DNA from: an uncultured Alcaligenaceae bacterium | GTDB lineage: Bacteria; Pseudomonadota; Gammaproteobacteria; Burkholderiales; Burkholderiaceae_B | Length of the DNA stretch: 10,316 bases | Direction: 5' to 3' | Assembly: GCA_937908115.1 (NCBI GenBank) | Contig: CALEQZ010000024.1 | Location: 1 to 10,316 of the forward strand | Shown here: one piece after another, positions 5,719 through 10,316 of the stretch | Numbering within the stretch: the first letter of the stretch is position 1 | How the letters are laid out: each line of letters begins with the position of its first letter | Program-made: the position numbers and the translations under genes | Notes under the pieces: generated by a model | What the model was told of the DNA's origin: nothing | Seen by the model: the letters and a program-made list of their open reading frames with translations, nothing else | Database searches by the model: none

Positions 5719-5811
5719 TTTCCCACTTTCCCAGTGATTCCCACGCCCTTTTCCCACGCGGGAATTCCTTTCCCACCACAGCGGGGGTGTAACCCCGCGT
5801 GGGATGGGAAA
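5719..5811. repeat. TTTCCCAC motif cluster, candidate replication origin
   Basis: TTTCCCA(C/G)-like units start at 5719, 5727, 5737 (ATTCCCAC), 5750 and 5769. Inverted forms GTGGGA and TGGGAAA follow at 5799-5811. Spacing is irregular (8, 10, 13, 19 bp), unlike classical plasmid iterons. The cluster directly follows the stop codon of the zinc-finger/RepA-like gene, whose product is the most likely ligand. Confidence 0.4.
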
Positions 5812-5812
5812 T

Positions 5813-7075
5813 TCAGGCCACCTCCTGGTGGGGCTCTTGTCCGGCCTCTTTGACCCAGCGCTGCGCCGTGGAGATGGGCACGCCGGTGGCCTCGTGGATG
5901 TCGGCGTACTTCGCGCCCTGTGCCCTCAGCTCCAGCACCCGAGCGCGCCTGTTGTTCTCGAGGACGGCGCCGGCAGCGTCATGCAGGGCCAGGCTGGTGT
6001 CGCGCACCACTGAGCCGTCGGCCATGCGCACCTCGACCTCGATCACCACCCGTTGCAGGCACAGCGGTGGCGGCTTCGGCCAGTCCTTCTCCTTCGTGCT
6101 TCGCACGGTGAACTCAGGGTCGCCGGGCTTGATTACGAACTCGGAGTCCAGCGCCGCCTTGTAGGCTGAGCTACCCCGGCCGCGGTCCTGGGCTTCCTTG
6201 TCGTGCCCGGTGTGGTGCACCGACAGCACGGTGGCGCCCCAGCGCGTGCGCAGCAGATCCTTGGCCCGGATGAAGGCGCCCATGTCCTCGCTGCTGTTCT
6301 CGTTGGCGCCTGCCATGGCGCGGGCGAGGGTATCGATGACGATAAGCGACGGCTCCACGCCGGCCTCAAAGAACACCTGTTCTGCGACCGCTTCAACTGC
6401 AGTGGCCACAGCCTCCACCACCGCACCGTCACACAGGAACGGCAGGCTGTCGGCGATGTACAACGGAGCACCCTCAATGGATACGCCGGCGGCCTTCTCC
6501 CATGCAGCGATGCGCTTGCGCAGGCCACTGACACCCTCGCCGGCAAGGTAGAACACGGCCCCCTGCCGCACTTCACGGCCGAACCACGGCGTCCCCGTGG
6601 CCACGCGGCAGGACCAGTCGATGGCCAGGAAGGACTTGCACGCGCCCGAGGGGGCGACCAGGCCGGCGAGCGTGTCTCGGACCAGCCATCCGTCGATAAG
6701 CCACTGCGTGGGCTGGCTGACGATCCTGTCCGCCCGCGTGAACTGGACGATCTTGCGGCCTTCGCTCTCGGGCTCGGCCGGCTTCTCCACCGCAGTAGTC
6801 GGCTTGCGCTTGGGACGGAAAGGATCCGGCGCGTTGCCGCGGCTCGTGCTGTCCCTGGGCGGGAAAAGGGCGGACATCTGCAGGCCCATGGCGGCCACGA
6901 CATCGGCCGTCTCGCAGCCTGCCATGCACTTGATCAGCACCGCCCCGTTGTCGCCCTCCCGCACGGACAGGGACGGGTTGCGGTCATCGTGGGCCGGGCA
7001 GCGTGCCGTCCAGCCTTGGCCGCTCTTCCGGGTGCGGTCCAGGGCGGCCAGGACCGTATCGATCGGGGCCTTCAT
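5813..7075 (-). CDS. Zinc-finger/RepA-like ATPase/HTH replication protein
   Basis: A 420-aa protein with three parts. Residues 26-54 form a CHC2-like zinc finger (C26, H29, C50, C54), as in primase N-termini. Residues about 124-315 are a RepA-type hexameric helicase ATPase (AAA_25-like): Walker A APSGACKS (141-148), Walker B SLIVIDTLAR (243-252), VHHTGHD (286-292) and the RGSS loop (300-303). Residues about 376-410 form a helix-turn-helix (YADIHEATGVPISTAQRWVK). No Toprim or AEP primase core is visible, so it is better called a helicase/initiator than a primase. It probably unwinds or initiates the element's replication, with the motif cluster at 5719-5811 as a candidate origin. Cys146 occupies the usual Walker A glycine before Lys147; I suspect such variants occur in this family, but activity is unproven. 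Its ATG overlaps the preceding stop (ATGA), with AAGG upstream. Confidence 0.85.
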   Translation of the reverse strand: MKAPIDTVLAALDRTRKSGQGWTARCPAHDDRNPSLSVREGDNGAVLIKCMAGCETADVVAAMGLQMSALFPPRDSTSRGNAPDPFRPKRKPTTAVEKPAEPESEGRKIVQFTRADRIVSQPTQWLIDGWLVRDTLAGLVAPSGACKSFLAIDWSCRVATGTPWFGREVRQGAVFYLAGEGVSGLRKRIAAWEKAAGVSIEGAPLYIADSLPFLCDGAVVEAVATAVEAVAEQVFFEAGVEPSLIVIDTLARAMAGANENSSEDMGAFIRAKDLLRTRWGATVLSVHHTGHDKEAQDRGRGSSAYKAALDSEFVIKPGDPEFTVRSTKEKDWPKPPPLCLQRVVIEVEVRMADGSVVRDTSLALHDAAGAVLENNRRARVLELRAQGAKYADIHEATGVPISTAQRWVKEAGQEPHQEVA

Positions 7076-7365
7076 GCCCGCCCGCCTTGCTGCAGCACGC
7101 GCAGCGCGTTGTCGACATGGCGCGGGCCATCGCCACCCAGCTGGGTGAGCCTGTCCGCCATCTGCCGGATCAGGGTCCAGGCTTCCGGCGTCATCGCCAG
7201 GTATCGGTCGCCCATGATGTGTACCGATCCGTCCGGCAGGGCCATGATCTTGAATATCAGCCCGGTGAGCGTAGGATCGGCCTCATGCAGTCCGCCCGAC
7301 TGTGTGTTCCTGGAAGCCACGGTTCGCCCCCGTGGCTTCCTTCGTTTCGGGGCATGCTTACCCAT
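7072..7365 (-). CDS. Unknown 97-aa basic protein, early operon
   Basis: Not recognised. The N terminus is strongly basic (MGKHAPKRRKPRGR), followed by a compact segment (DPTLTGLIFKIMALPDGSVHI) and a helical C terminus (TPEAWTLIRQMADRLTQLGG). The basic tail could bind nucleic acid. The start at 7365 is favoured because a GGGGG purine run lies 5 nt upstream and it gives only an 8-bp overlap with the gene before it. The frame is open further upstream, but that part translates as low-quality sequence over the neighbouring gene. Its stop overlaps the replication gene's ATG (ATGA), so expression of the two is probably coupled. Confidence 0.75.
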   Translation of the reverse strand: MGKHAPKRRKPRGRTVASRNTQSGGLHEADPTLTGLIFKIMALPDGSVHIMGDRYLAMTPEAWTLIRQMADRLTQLGGDGPRHVDNALRVLQQGGRA

Positions 7366-7540
7366 GCGCACCCCCTTCGCGGCGGCCGCGGGCGATCTCT
7401 TCCAGGGCTTCGACCAGTCCCGCGCCCAGGTCGCCATGGCGCAGGGCGAGCTCGGCAGCGAGCGTGGGCAAGCGGTCACGTTCGGCCGGGGTCAGGTCGA
7501 GCAGCAACTGTGCGGCTTCGTGGCGGGTCATCGGGCTCAT
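7358..7540 (-). CDS. Unknown 60-aa helical protein, early operon
   Basis: Not recognised. It is a short Leu/Ala/Arg/Glu-rich protein with two predicted amphipathic helices (HEAAQLLLDLTPAERDRL and GLVEALEEIARGRR), suggesting a small protein-protein interaction partner. No catalytic motif or membrane segment is seen. The start has a strong ribosome-binding site: GGAGG 7 nt before the ATG, inside the upstream gene. Overlaps of 4 bp (ATGA) with the preceding gene and 8 bp with the next one support a real gene in a tight operon. Confidence 0.72.
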   Translation of the reverse strand: MSPMTRHEAAQLLLDLTPAERDRLPTLAAELALRHGDLGAGLVEALEEIARGRREGGAHG

Positions 7541-7764
7541 CCCTCCACCTCCCCGAGCGCTTCCCGCACCAGGCGCAGGGTGTCACCCCAAACCCCCCGG
7601 TTGTTATCGAGCCGCTCGATCAGGCGCTCGAGGGTGTCGGCGTACTGGTGGGCCAGCTCGCGGCCCTTCGGCGTGGTGACGGCCAACTTGAGCTGCCGCT
7701 CCGTCTCCGCGTCGGGGCCCTGCAGCTTCGGGGGCATCGGCGGCATGGTCAGGCGCGGCTTCAT
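7537..7764 (-). CDS. Unknown 75-aa protein, early operon
   Basis: Not recognised. A Pro/Met-rich start (MKPRLTMPPMPPKLQGPD) is followed by a charged helical body (ETERQLKLAVTTPKGRELAHQYADTL and onward). GGAGG lies 4 nt before the ATG. The ATG overlaps the stop of the AlpA-like gene (ATGA) and its own stop overlaps the next ATG, so these small proteins are probably made in a coupled way. Small unknown proteins between the regulator and the replication gene are typical of satellites and cryptic prophages; roles cannot be read from sequence. Confidence 0.75.
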   Translation of the reverse strand: MKPRLTMPPMPPKLQGPDAETERQLKLAVTTPKGRELAHQYADTLERLIERLDNNRGVWGDTLRLVREALGEVEG

Positions 7765-7997
7765 TCGGCCTCCCCGAAGCGCTTGGTAGCCTTGGCGCGC
7801 TGGGCTTCCACATACGCCTTGACGTCATCGACGTGGTAGAACGCGCGTCGGCCCAGGCGTGTAACGCGGGGCCCCTGCCCCCTGTGCGCCTGCATCTCCG
7901 CAGTGCGATAGGAGATGCCGAGAAGGTCACAATATTCCTGCCTGGTCAGCAGGCACGCGAACGGGTTGGGCTTGGAGTGATCGGTGGATTTTTCCAC
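7761..7997 (-). CDS. AlpA/excisionase-type HTH regulator
   Basis: A 78-aa protein with a MerR-type winged helix-turn-helix of the AlpA/excisionase class. Residues about 15-69 contain LLTRQEYCDLLGISYRTAE, then a basic wing GPRVTRLGRRAFYHVDDVKAYVEAQ. Relatives control integrase or excision and early operon expression in P4-like satellites and genomic islands. This is the first gene of the operon that runs to the replication protein. I chose the GTG at 7997 because GAGG lies 8 nt before it (8006-8009) and the protein then starts near the domain. The frame extends to another GTG at 8126, but the extra 43 residues are Arg/Ser-rich and unlike the family. Family assignment is strong; the exact start is moderate. 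Confidence 0.83.
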   Translation of the reverse strand: MEKSTDHSKPNPFACLLTRQEYCDLLGISYRTAEMQAHRGQGPRVTRLGRRAFYHVDDVKAYVEAQRAKATKRFGEAE

Positions 7998-8214
7998 GGC
8001 GAAGGCCTCGATTCTGTGCCTGCGCCGGGAACGGGAAAGAGCCGGCGCAAGCGAACGCTGCACATGCAGCGGGCTTGATCGCCGGCCCTTCGACCTTAAG
8101 CGGCTCCCATCGCGTTCCTGCTCCACCTTTGCTGCCGGTGGGCGGTGTTGATGTCCGCTCAGCTCTCAGTTGTAGGGGCGACGACCGTATTCGCGCCGCC
8201 CCCTTAGGGCTACT

Positions 8215-8249
8215 CAGTGATTTATAGCGGCCTTACCGCGCAGTCACTG
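8215..8249 (-). promoter_or_regulatory. Candidate regulated promoter with inverted repeat
   Basis: On the minus strand TATAAA (8226-8221) is a good -10 box, but the -35 position (8249-8244) reads CAGTGA, a poor match. That hexamer is one arm of an inverted repeat whose other arm (8220-8215) abuts the -10. A smaller hairpin GCGG-TAAGG-CCGC lies between. A good -10 with a repeat in place of the -35 suggests activator control, perhaps by the AlpA-like protein. Confidence 0.4.
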
Positions 8250-8261
8250 GCTACCGTGGAG

Positions 8262-8292
8262 AAAATAGTTGCACACCTAATCGGGGTGTCAA
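8262..8292 (-). promoter_or_regulatory. Candidate early-operon promoter
   Basis: On the minus strand a perfect -35 TTGACA (8292-8287) is followed after 19 bp by TATTTT (8267-8262). An imperfect palindrome with arms ACACC/GGTGT (8273-8289) overlaps the -35 and could bind a repressor. The 19-bp spacing is long, so strength is uncertain. Confidence 0.4.
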
Positions 8293-8309
8293 GCACTTGG
8301 CGCCGCCAC

Positions 8310-8333
8310 AAAAAGGGCGCCCGGAGGCGCCCT
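8310..8333 (-). terminator. Intrinsic terminator after the 68-aa gene
   Basis: On the minus strand GGGCGCC-TCCG-GGCGCCC forms a perfect 7-bp GC stem, followed by TTTTT (8314-8310). It lies 21 bp past the stop of the gene at 8354-8560. It separates the integrase unit from the early operon. Confidence 0.88.
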
Positions 8334-8353
8334 GTTCTGAGGGTGGGATTGGG

Positions 8354-8560
8354 CTATGCGGCCGCCGTGCACCTCTTCTCGAGCTCGCCGTAAGCCTTTT
8401 CCAGCAGGTCCAGGATCAATACCGCTCCGTCGCGGCCCTCATCGTCCAATCGATCGCTGGTCGACATCAGGAGGGCGAGGCTGTGCGCCTGCTTCAGGGT
8501 CTCGCCGCCGTCGCCGAGCTCGGGACGGGGGGTACGGATGTTGTACGTTGTGCTTGCCAT
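8354..8560 (-). CDS. Unknown 68-aa protein, weakly DUF3077-like
   Basis: A small helical protein. A polar N terminus (MASTTYNIRTPRPELGDG) precedes a segment (GETLKQAHSLALLMSTSDRL) and a C-terminal helix (GAVLILDLLEKAYGELEKRC). The Gly-Glu-x-Leu-x-x-Ala pattern recalls small DUF3077 proteins of pseudomonads and their prophages, but I cannot confirm membership. AGGAG (8569-8573) lies 8 nt before the ATG, and a strong terminator follows the stop, so the gene is convincing despite its size. It lies 60 bp after integrase on the same strand, with a GC hairpin between, and may share the integrase transcript. Function unknown. Confidence 0.78.
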   Translation of the reverse strand: MASTTYNIRTPRPELGDGGETLKQAHSLALLMSTSDRLDDEGRDGAVLILDLLEKAYGELEKRCTAAA

Positions 8561-8592
8561 TGCTCGTTCTCCTAGGGAACGGTGGTGGAAGT

Positions 8593-8616
8593 CGCCGGGC
8601 GGTCGCTCGCCCGGCG
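8593..8616. other. GC-rich hairpin between integrase and the 68-aa gene
   Basis: CGCCGGGCG-GTCGCT-CGCCCGGCG is a perfect 9-bp inverted repeat just past the integrase stop codon. There is no T-run on either strand, so it is not a standard intrinsic terminator. It may attenuate read-through or protect the integrase mRNA 3' end. Confidence 0.5.
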
Positions 8617-8620
8617 GCGA

Positions 8621-9940
8621 TTACGCCTTGCGGCGAATGGGTGTCACGTTGGTGGACTTGGCAGCCAGGCGCGCGTGGATGATGTGTTCCAGTGCCTGCA
8701 GGGCGGCCAGCTTCTCGGCCTTGAAGTCGTGCTTGTTGTAGTGCTTTCCGCCTACGCTGCCGTCCACATGATTCAGCACGCGATCGCGCACCTCGCGGTC
8801 TACACCGGCCGCGGCCATCAGCGTCTCGGCCGTGCGGCGCAGGTCGTGGGGCGTAAACCGCGCCAGCTTGTGGCCCGCCTCGGTGTACGCGGCCAGCGCC
8901 GCGTCGAGCATCAGCGCGCGGCAACGGTCCGTGTAGCGCCCCCCGCGCAGGGCCGGGAACACGTAGCGGGTCGTGCGCGCCGGCTTGTCCGCCGCCTCGC
9001 GGGCGGCCTGTTCCTGCGCCCAGCGCGCGCCTTGCGCCTCGATGATGCCGCGCAGGGTCGGCGTGAGCGGCAGCAGGTGCTCGCGGCCGTTCTTGGACCG
9101 TGCTCGCGGCAGGACCCACTCGCCGGCGTCCAGGTCCAGTTCGTCCCAGGTCATGCCCACGATCTCACCGGGCCGGGAGCCGGTCAGCAGCTGCACGCGC
9201 AGGGCCGCCGCGTAGCTGGCCGGCATGTAGGTGTCGCCTTCGGTCAGCTCCCAGAAAGCACGCAGCTCGTCGGCCCGCTCCAGCACCCGCTCGCGGGCCT
9301 GGGGCTCGGTCGAGAGCTTCATGCGCGCGGCCGGGTTAGCGTCGACCATCTCGGCGTCGATGGCGAAGTTGAACAGCTTCTTGACCAGCCGCAGAACACC
9401 CCAAGCCTCGTAGGGCGCCGGGCGCTGGCCGGCCTTCACGTCGCCATGCTCGATCGGGGCCAGCAGGGCGCGCACGTCGCTCCGGGTGATGCTGGCCACC
9501 TTCCGGTTGCGCCAGGCGGGCAGGATCCGCGCGGTAATGCGCCGCTCGTCCTCCGCGGCGCTGCGCTTGGTGGGGGCGTGCTCGGCCAGGTACTTCTCGC
9601 ACAGGTCCGCCACGCTGGCGCCCTTCCGGGCCACCCGATTCCTGGCCGCCTTGTCGATCCCCCGGGCTGCGTCGCCGATGATCTTGGCCGCCTCTTTGCG
9701 CGCCATGGCCACGGACTTGCCGTCGGCGCCCAGGTACGGCCCCAGCGTCACGCGGGCCTGCTTGCCCGCCTCATCGCCGTCCTTGAGCGTGTAGCGCACC
9801 GCGAAGGTCTTGGACCCGGCTTCGGTAACGACCAGGCAGAACCCGCGCATCTCGGTGTCGCTATAGACCGTCATTCGCTGACCCGGCTTGGCCTTGGCCC
9901 GGCGGCAGAACGCGTCGGTGATGTGGTGGCGATTGCTCAC
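8621..9940 (-). CDS. int: Tyrosine-recombinase integrase
   Basis: A 439-aa phage/island integrase with a complete active site: R256 (TGSRPGE), K283 (RSKNGREH), H365 and R368 (HDLRRT), H391 (LNHVDG) and nucleophile Y401 (KHYNKHDF). The N-terminal part (about 1-95) resembles the arm-binding domain of P4-type integrases (MRGFCLVVTEAGSKTFAVRY). A core-binding helical domain (about 105-205) follows, then the catalytic domain. It would integrate the element at tRNA-Lys and, with an excisionase such as the AlpA-like protein, excise it. I chose the GTG at 9940 (VSNRHHITDAF) because the protein then starts where the family does and GGGG/AGGA purines precede it. An upstream TTG at 10027 would add 29 residues with no family resemblance. 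The gene reads away from attR, with its promoter between the att repeat and the start codon. Confidence 0.95.
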   Translation of the reverse strand: MSNRHHITDAFCRRAKAKPGQRMTVYSDTEMRGFCLVVTEAGSKTFAVRYTLKDGDEAGKQARVTLGPYLGADGKSVAMARKEAAKIIGDAARGIDKAARNRVARKGASVADLCEKYLAEHAPTKRSAAEDERRITARILPAWRNRKVASITRSDVRALLAPIEHGDVKAGQRPAPYEAWGVLRLVKKLFNFAIDAEMVDANPAARMKLSTEPQARERVLERADELRAFWELTEGDTYMPASYAAALRVQLLTGSRPGEIVGMTWDELDLDAGEWVLPRARSKNGREHLLPLTPTLRGIIEAQGARWAQEQAAREAADKPARTTRYVFPALRGGRYTDRCRALMLDAALAAYTEAGHKLARFTPHDLRRTAETLMAAAGVDREVRDRVLNHVDGSVGGKHYNKHDFKAEKLAALQALEHIIHARLAAKSTNVTPIRRKA

Positions 9941-9952
9941 TGATCCTGCCCC

Positions 9953-9970
9953 GTATACTGGTCGTGTACT
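9953..9970 (+). repeat. Right-end GTATACT/GTGTACT pair, candidate arm-type sites
   Basis: GTATACT (9953-9959) and GTGTACT (9964-9970) have the same 11-bp period and orientation as the pair at 120-137. The context also matches: 18 of 24 bases are identical from CCGT onward. The site overlaps the integrase leader, so integrase binding could also autoregulate its gene. Confidence 0.5.
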
Positions 9971-9988
9971 TTTCCGCTGTGAAAAGTA
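9967..9988. promoter_or_regulatory. 8-bp inverted repeat upstream of integrase
   Basis: TACTTTTC-CGCTGT-GAAAAGTA is a perfect inverted repeat with 8-bp arms, 27-48 bp upstream of the integrase start codon. It suits an operator bound by a dimer. Its left arm overlaps the GTGTACT unit. Confidence 0.5.
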
Positions 9989-10034
9989 TGCGTAGCCAAA
10001 CGTAAGACGATCAGTGGTCAAAGTCAATGAATAC

Positions 10035-10055
10035 GCGGATTTCCGGCCAATCCGC
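10035..10055. promoter_or_regulatory. 7-bp inverted repeat near attR
   Basis: GCGGATT-TCCGGCC-AATCCGC is a perfect inverted repeat between the integrase gene and attR. It could be an excisionase, host-factor or repressor site, or part of an integrase leader hairpin. Confidence 0.4.
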
Positions 10056-10090
10056 TGCCGTGTTGACTATGCTGCGCCAGGGCCTAGAGA

Positions 10091-10139
10091 CTGACTCTTA
10101 ATCAGTAGGTCCAAGGTTCGAATCCTTGACGGCCCACCA
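10091..10139 (+). repeat. attR: 49-bp direct repeat, copy 2 (tRNA-Lys 3' fragment)
   Basis: Exact copy of 6-54. The preceding sequence lacks the tRNA 5' acceptor strand and D-arm, so this is a displaced 3' fragment and not a gene. It is directly followed by what was the host terminator of tRNA-Lys. Confidence 0.95.
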
Positions 10140-10146
10140 GACCGAA

Positions 10147-10180
10147 GAAAACGCCCGGCCAGCCCGGGCGTTTTCTTTTT
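10147..10180 (+). terminator. Original host terminator of tRNA-Lys
   Basis: GAAAACGCCCGG (10147-10158) pairs perfectly with CCGGGCGTTTTC (10164-10175) around loop CCAGC, followed by TTTTT (10176-10180). It lies 8 bp after the displaced CCA end, where a tRNA terminator is expected. It also separates the element from tRNA-Leu. Confidence 0.88.
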
Positions 10181-10214
10181 CCGGCGGCGGCATCGCACTG
10201 CCCCGCCGCGCCGC

Positions 10215-10220
10215 TACAAT
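10215..10220 (+). promoter_or_regulatory. -10 box of tRNA-Leu
   Basis: TACAAT (five of six consensus bases) lies 11 bp before the tRNA-Leu 5' end, followed by the GC-rich run GCCGGCG that resembles a stable-RNA discriminator. No clear -35 hexamer is visible 16-18 bp upstream. Confidence 0.55.
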
Positions 10221-10231
10221 GCCGGCGACCT

Positions 10232-10316
10232 GCGAAAGTGGCGGAATTGGTAGACGCACTGGATTTAGGTTCCAGCGGGTAACCCCGTGAGGGTTCGAGT
10301 CCCTCCTTTCGCACCA
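10232..10316 (+). tRNA. tRNA-Leu(TAG)
   Basis: Complete class II tRNA of 85 nt with encoded CCA. The acceptor GCGAAAG pairs with CTTTCGC. The anticodon arm CTGGA-TTTAGGT-TCCAG gives anticodon TAG (codon CUA). A long variable arm (CGGGTAACCCCG region) and T-arm (GAGGG-TTCGAGT-CCCTC) follow. It is a host gene outside the element and ends exactly at the window edge. Confidence 0.95.

Larger units (their letters stand above)
5448..5812. other. 365-bp non-coding control region between early and late operons
   Basis: No convincing gene is seen on either strand. The part nearest the late operon (about 5510-5690) is clearly more AT-rich than its surroundings and contains several palindromes. The part next to the replication gene (5719-5811) is packed with TTTCCCAC-like motifs and two small hairpins: TTCCC-ACGC-GGGAA at 5751-5764 and GCGGGG-GTGTAA-CCCCGC at 5781-5798. 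It probably holds the late promoter and may hold the replication origin or a packaging site. Individual elements are listed separately. Confidence 0.6.
7998..8353. other. 356-bp control region upstream of the early operon
   Basis: No convincing gene is seen here. The region holds two minus-strand promoter candidates for the AlpA operon (8262-8292 and 8215-8249), each associated with inverted repeats. It also holds the terminator of the 68-aa gene (8310-8333) and a leader of about 215-265 nt before the GTG at 7997. No divergent repressor gene is visible, unlike many phage immunity regions. Confidence 0.55.
9941..10090. other. Integrase promoter and attR-side arm region
   Basis: This 150-bp non-coding segment between the integrase start and attR holds the GTATACT/GTGTACT pair (9953-9970) and two perfect inverted repeats (9967-9988 and 10035-10055). 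TATACG on the minus strand (9957-9952) is a possible -10 box, but it leaves almost no leader and I see no matching -35. It is probably both the integrase promoter and the arm region bound by integrase or excisionase. Confidence 0.5.
6..10139. mobile_element. Integrated satellite-like element in tRNA-Lys
   Basis: A perfect 49-bp direct repeat (6-54 and 10091-10139) runs from the anticodon arm of tRNA-Lys to its CCA end. It brackets 10,085 bp per element unit with an intact tyrosine integrase just inside the right repeat. This is the classic product of integration into a tRNA 3' end. The left copy continues a normal tRNA body, since the preceding bases fit a tRNA D-arm/anticodon junction. The right copy lacks the tRNA 5' half, so it is the displaced fragment. 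Contents are integrase, AlpA-like regulator, zinc-finger/RepA-like ATPase, tape measure protein and terminase subunits, all on the minus strand. Capsid, portal, most tail and lysis genes are absent. About 10 kb is typical of phage satellites and far below a complete tailed phage. A deletion-derived prophage is the main alternative, but intact reading frames and tight gene overlaps argue against it. Confidence 0.9.

Noticed and set aside
5719..5776. Classical iteron array or CRISPR-like repeats
   Set aside because: Units are only 8 bp and spacing is irregular (8, 10, 13, 19 bp), with no spacer-repeat pattern. Kept only as a motif cluster.
6203..7789. 528-codon plus-strand open frame opposite the replication gene
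   Set aside because: It is the shadow of the zinc-finger/RepA-like gene and the small early genes; composition is typical of antisense frames at high GC.
7998..8126. 43-residue N-terminal extension of the AlpA-like protein from a second GTG
   Set aside because: The extension is Arg/Ser-rich and atypical; the GTG at 7997 has GAGG at proper spacing. Not fully excluded.
9941..10027. Longer integrase starting at a TTG codon
   Set aside because: The 29 extra residues do not resemble integrases and would run through the inverted repeats and presumed promoter region.
10102..10314. 70-codon minus-strand open frame at the right edge
   Set aside because: It is antisense to the att fragment and tRNA-Leu; the GLEPS and GFEPW runs are the usual translation of tRNA T-arms.

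Overview
The window holds a complete integrated mobile element of about 10.1 kb. It sits in the 3' end of a tRNA-Lys(CTT) gene and is bounded by a perfect 49-bp direct repeat (6-54 and 10091-10139). Very high GC, G/C-rich third codon positions and CCA encoded in the host tRNAs suggest a high-GC gammaproteobacterium. The Xanthomonadaceae (Stenotrophomonas/Lysobacter type) are my best guess, at moderate to low confidence. Host sequence is limited to the cut-off tRNA-Lys at the left edge, and to the old tRNA-Lys terminator and a tRNA-Leu(TAG) at the right edge.

Every protein gene lies on the minus strand, so the element reads from right to left. (1) The right end carries attR, an integrase promoter region with inverted repeats, an intact tyrosine integrase (8621-9940) and a 68-aa protein followed by a strong terminator. 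(2) A non-coding control region of about 350 bp precedes an early operon whose genes overlap by 4 to 8 bp: an AlpA/excisionase-type regulator, three small unknown proteins, and a zinc-finger/RepA-like ATPase/HTH replication protein. (3) A 365-bp non-coding block (5448-5812) holds palindromes, repeated TTTCCCAC motifs and an att-like sequence. (4) A late operon follows: an unknown 251-aa protein, a tail tape measure protein, a terminase small-subunit-like protein, and a terminase large subunit split into two overlapping genes (ATPase, then nuclease). (5) The left end carries a tRNA-Thr(CGT)-like gene with its own promoter and terminator, a fragment of a second copy, and attL.

The element has integration, regulation, replication and DNA-packaging genes plus one tail gene. 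It has no portal, capsid, protease, connector, baseplate, fibre or lysis gene. It therefore looks like a phage satellite that would need a helper phage for particles. In such a satellite, the terminase would direct packaging of satellite DNA and the tape measure would set or re-specify tail length. The cargo does not match the arrangements I know well (P4-like, SaPI/PICI, capsid-forming PICI, PLE): the tape measure is fused head-to-tail with the packaging genes through TAATG stop-start junctions, and TerL is divided at its domain boundary. The satellite interpretation is inference; domain identities, overlaps and repeats are read directly from the sequence.
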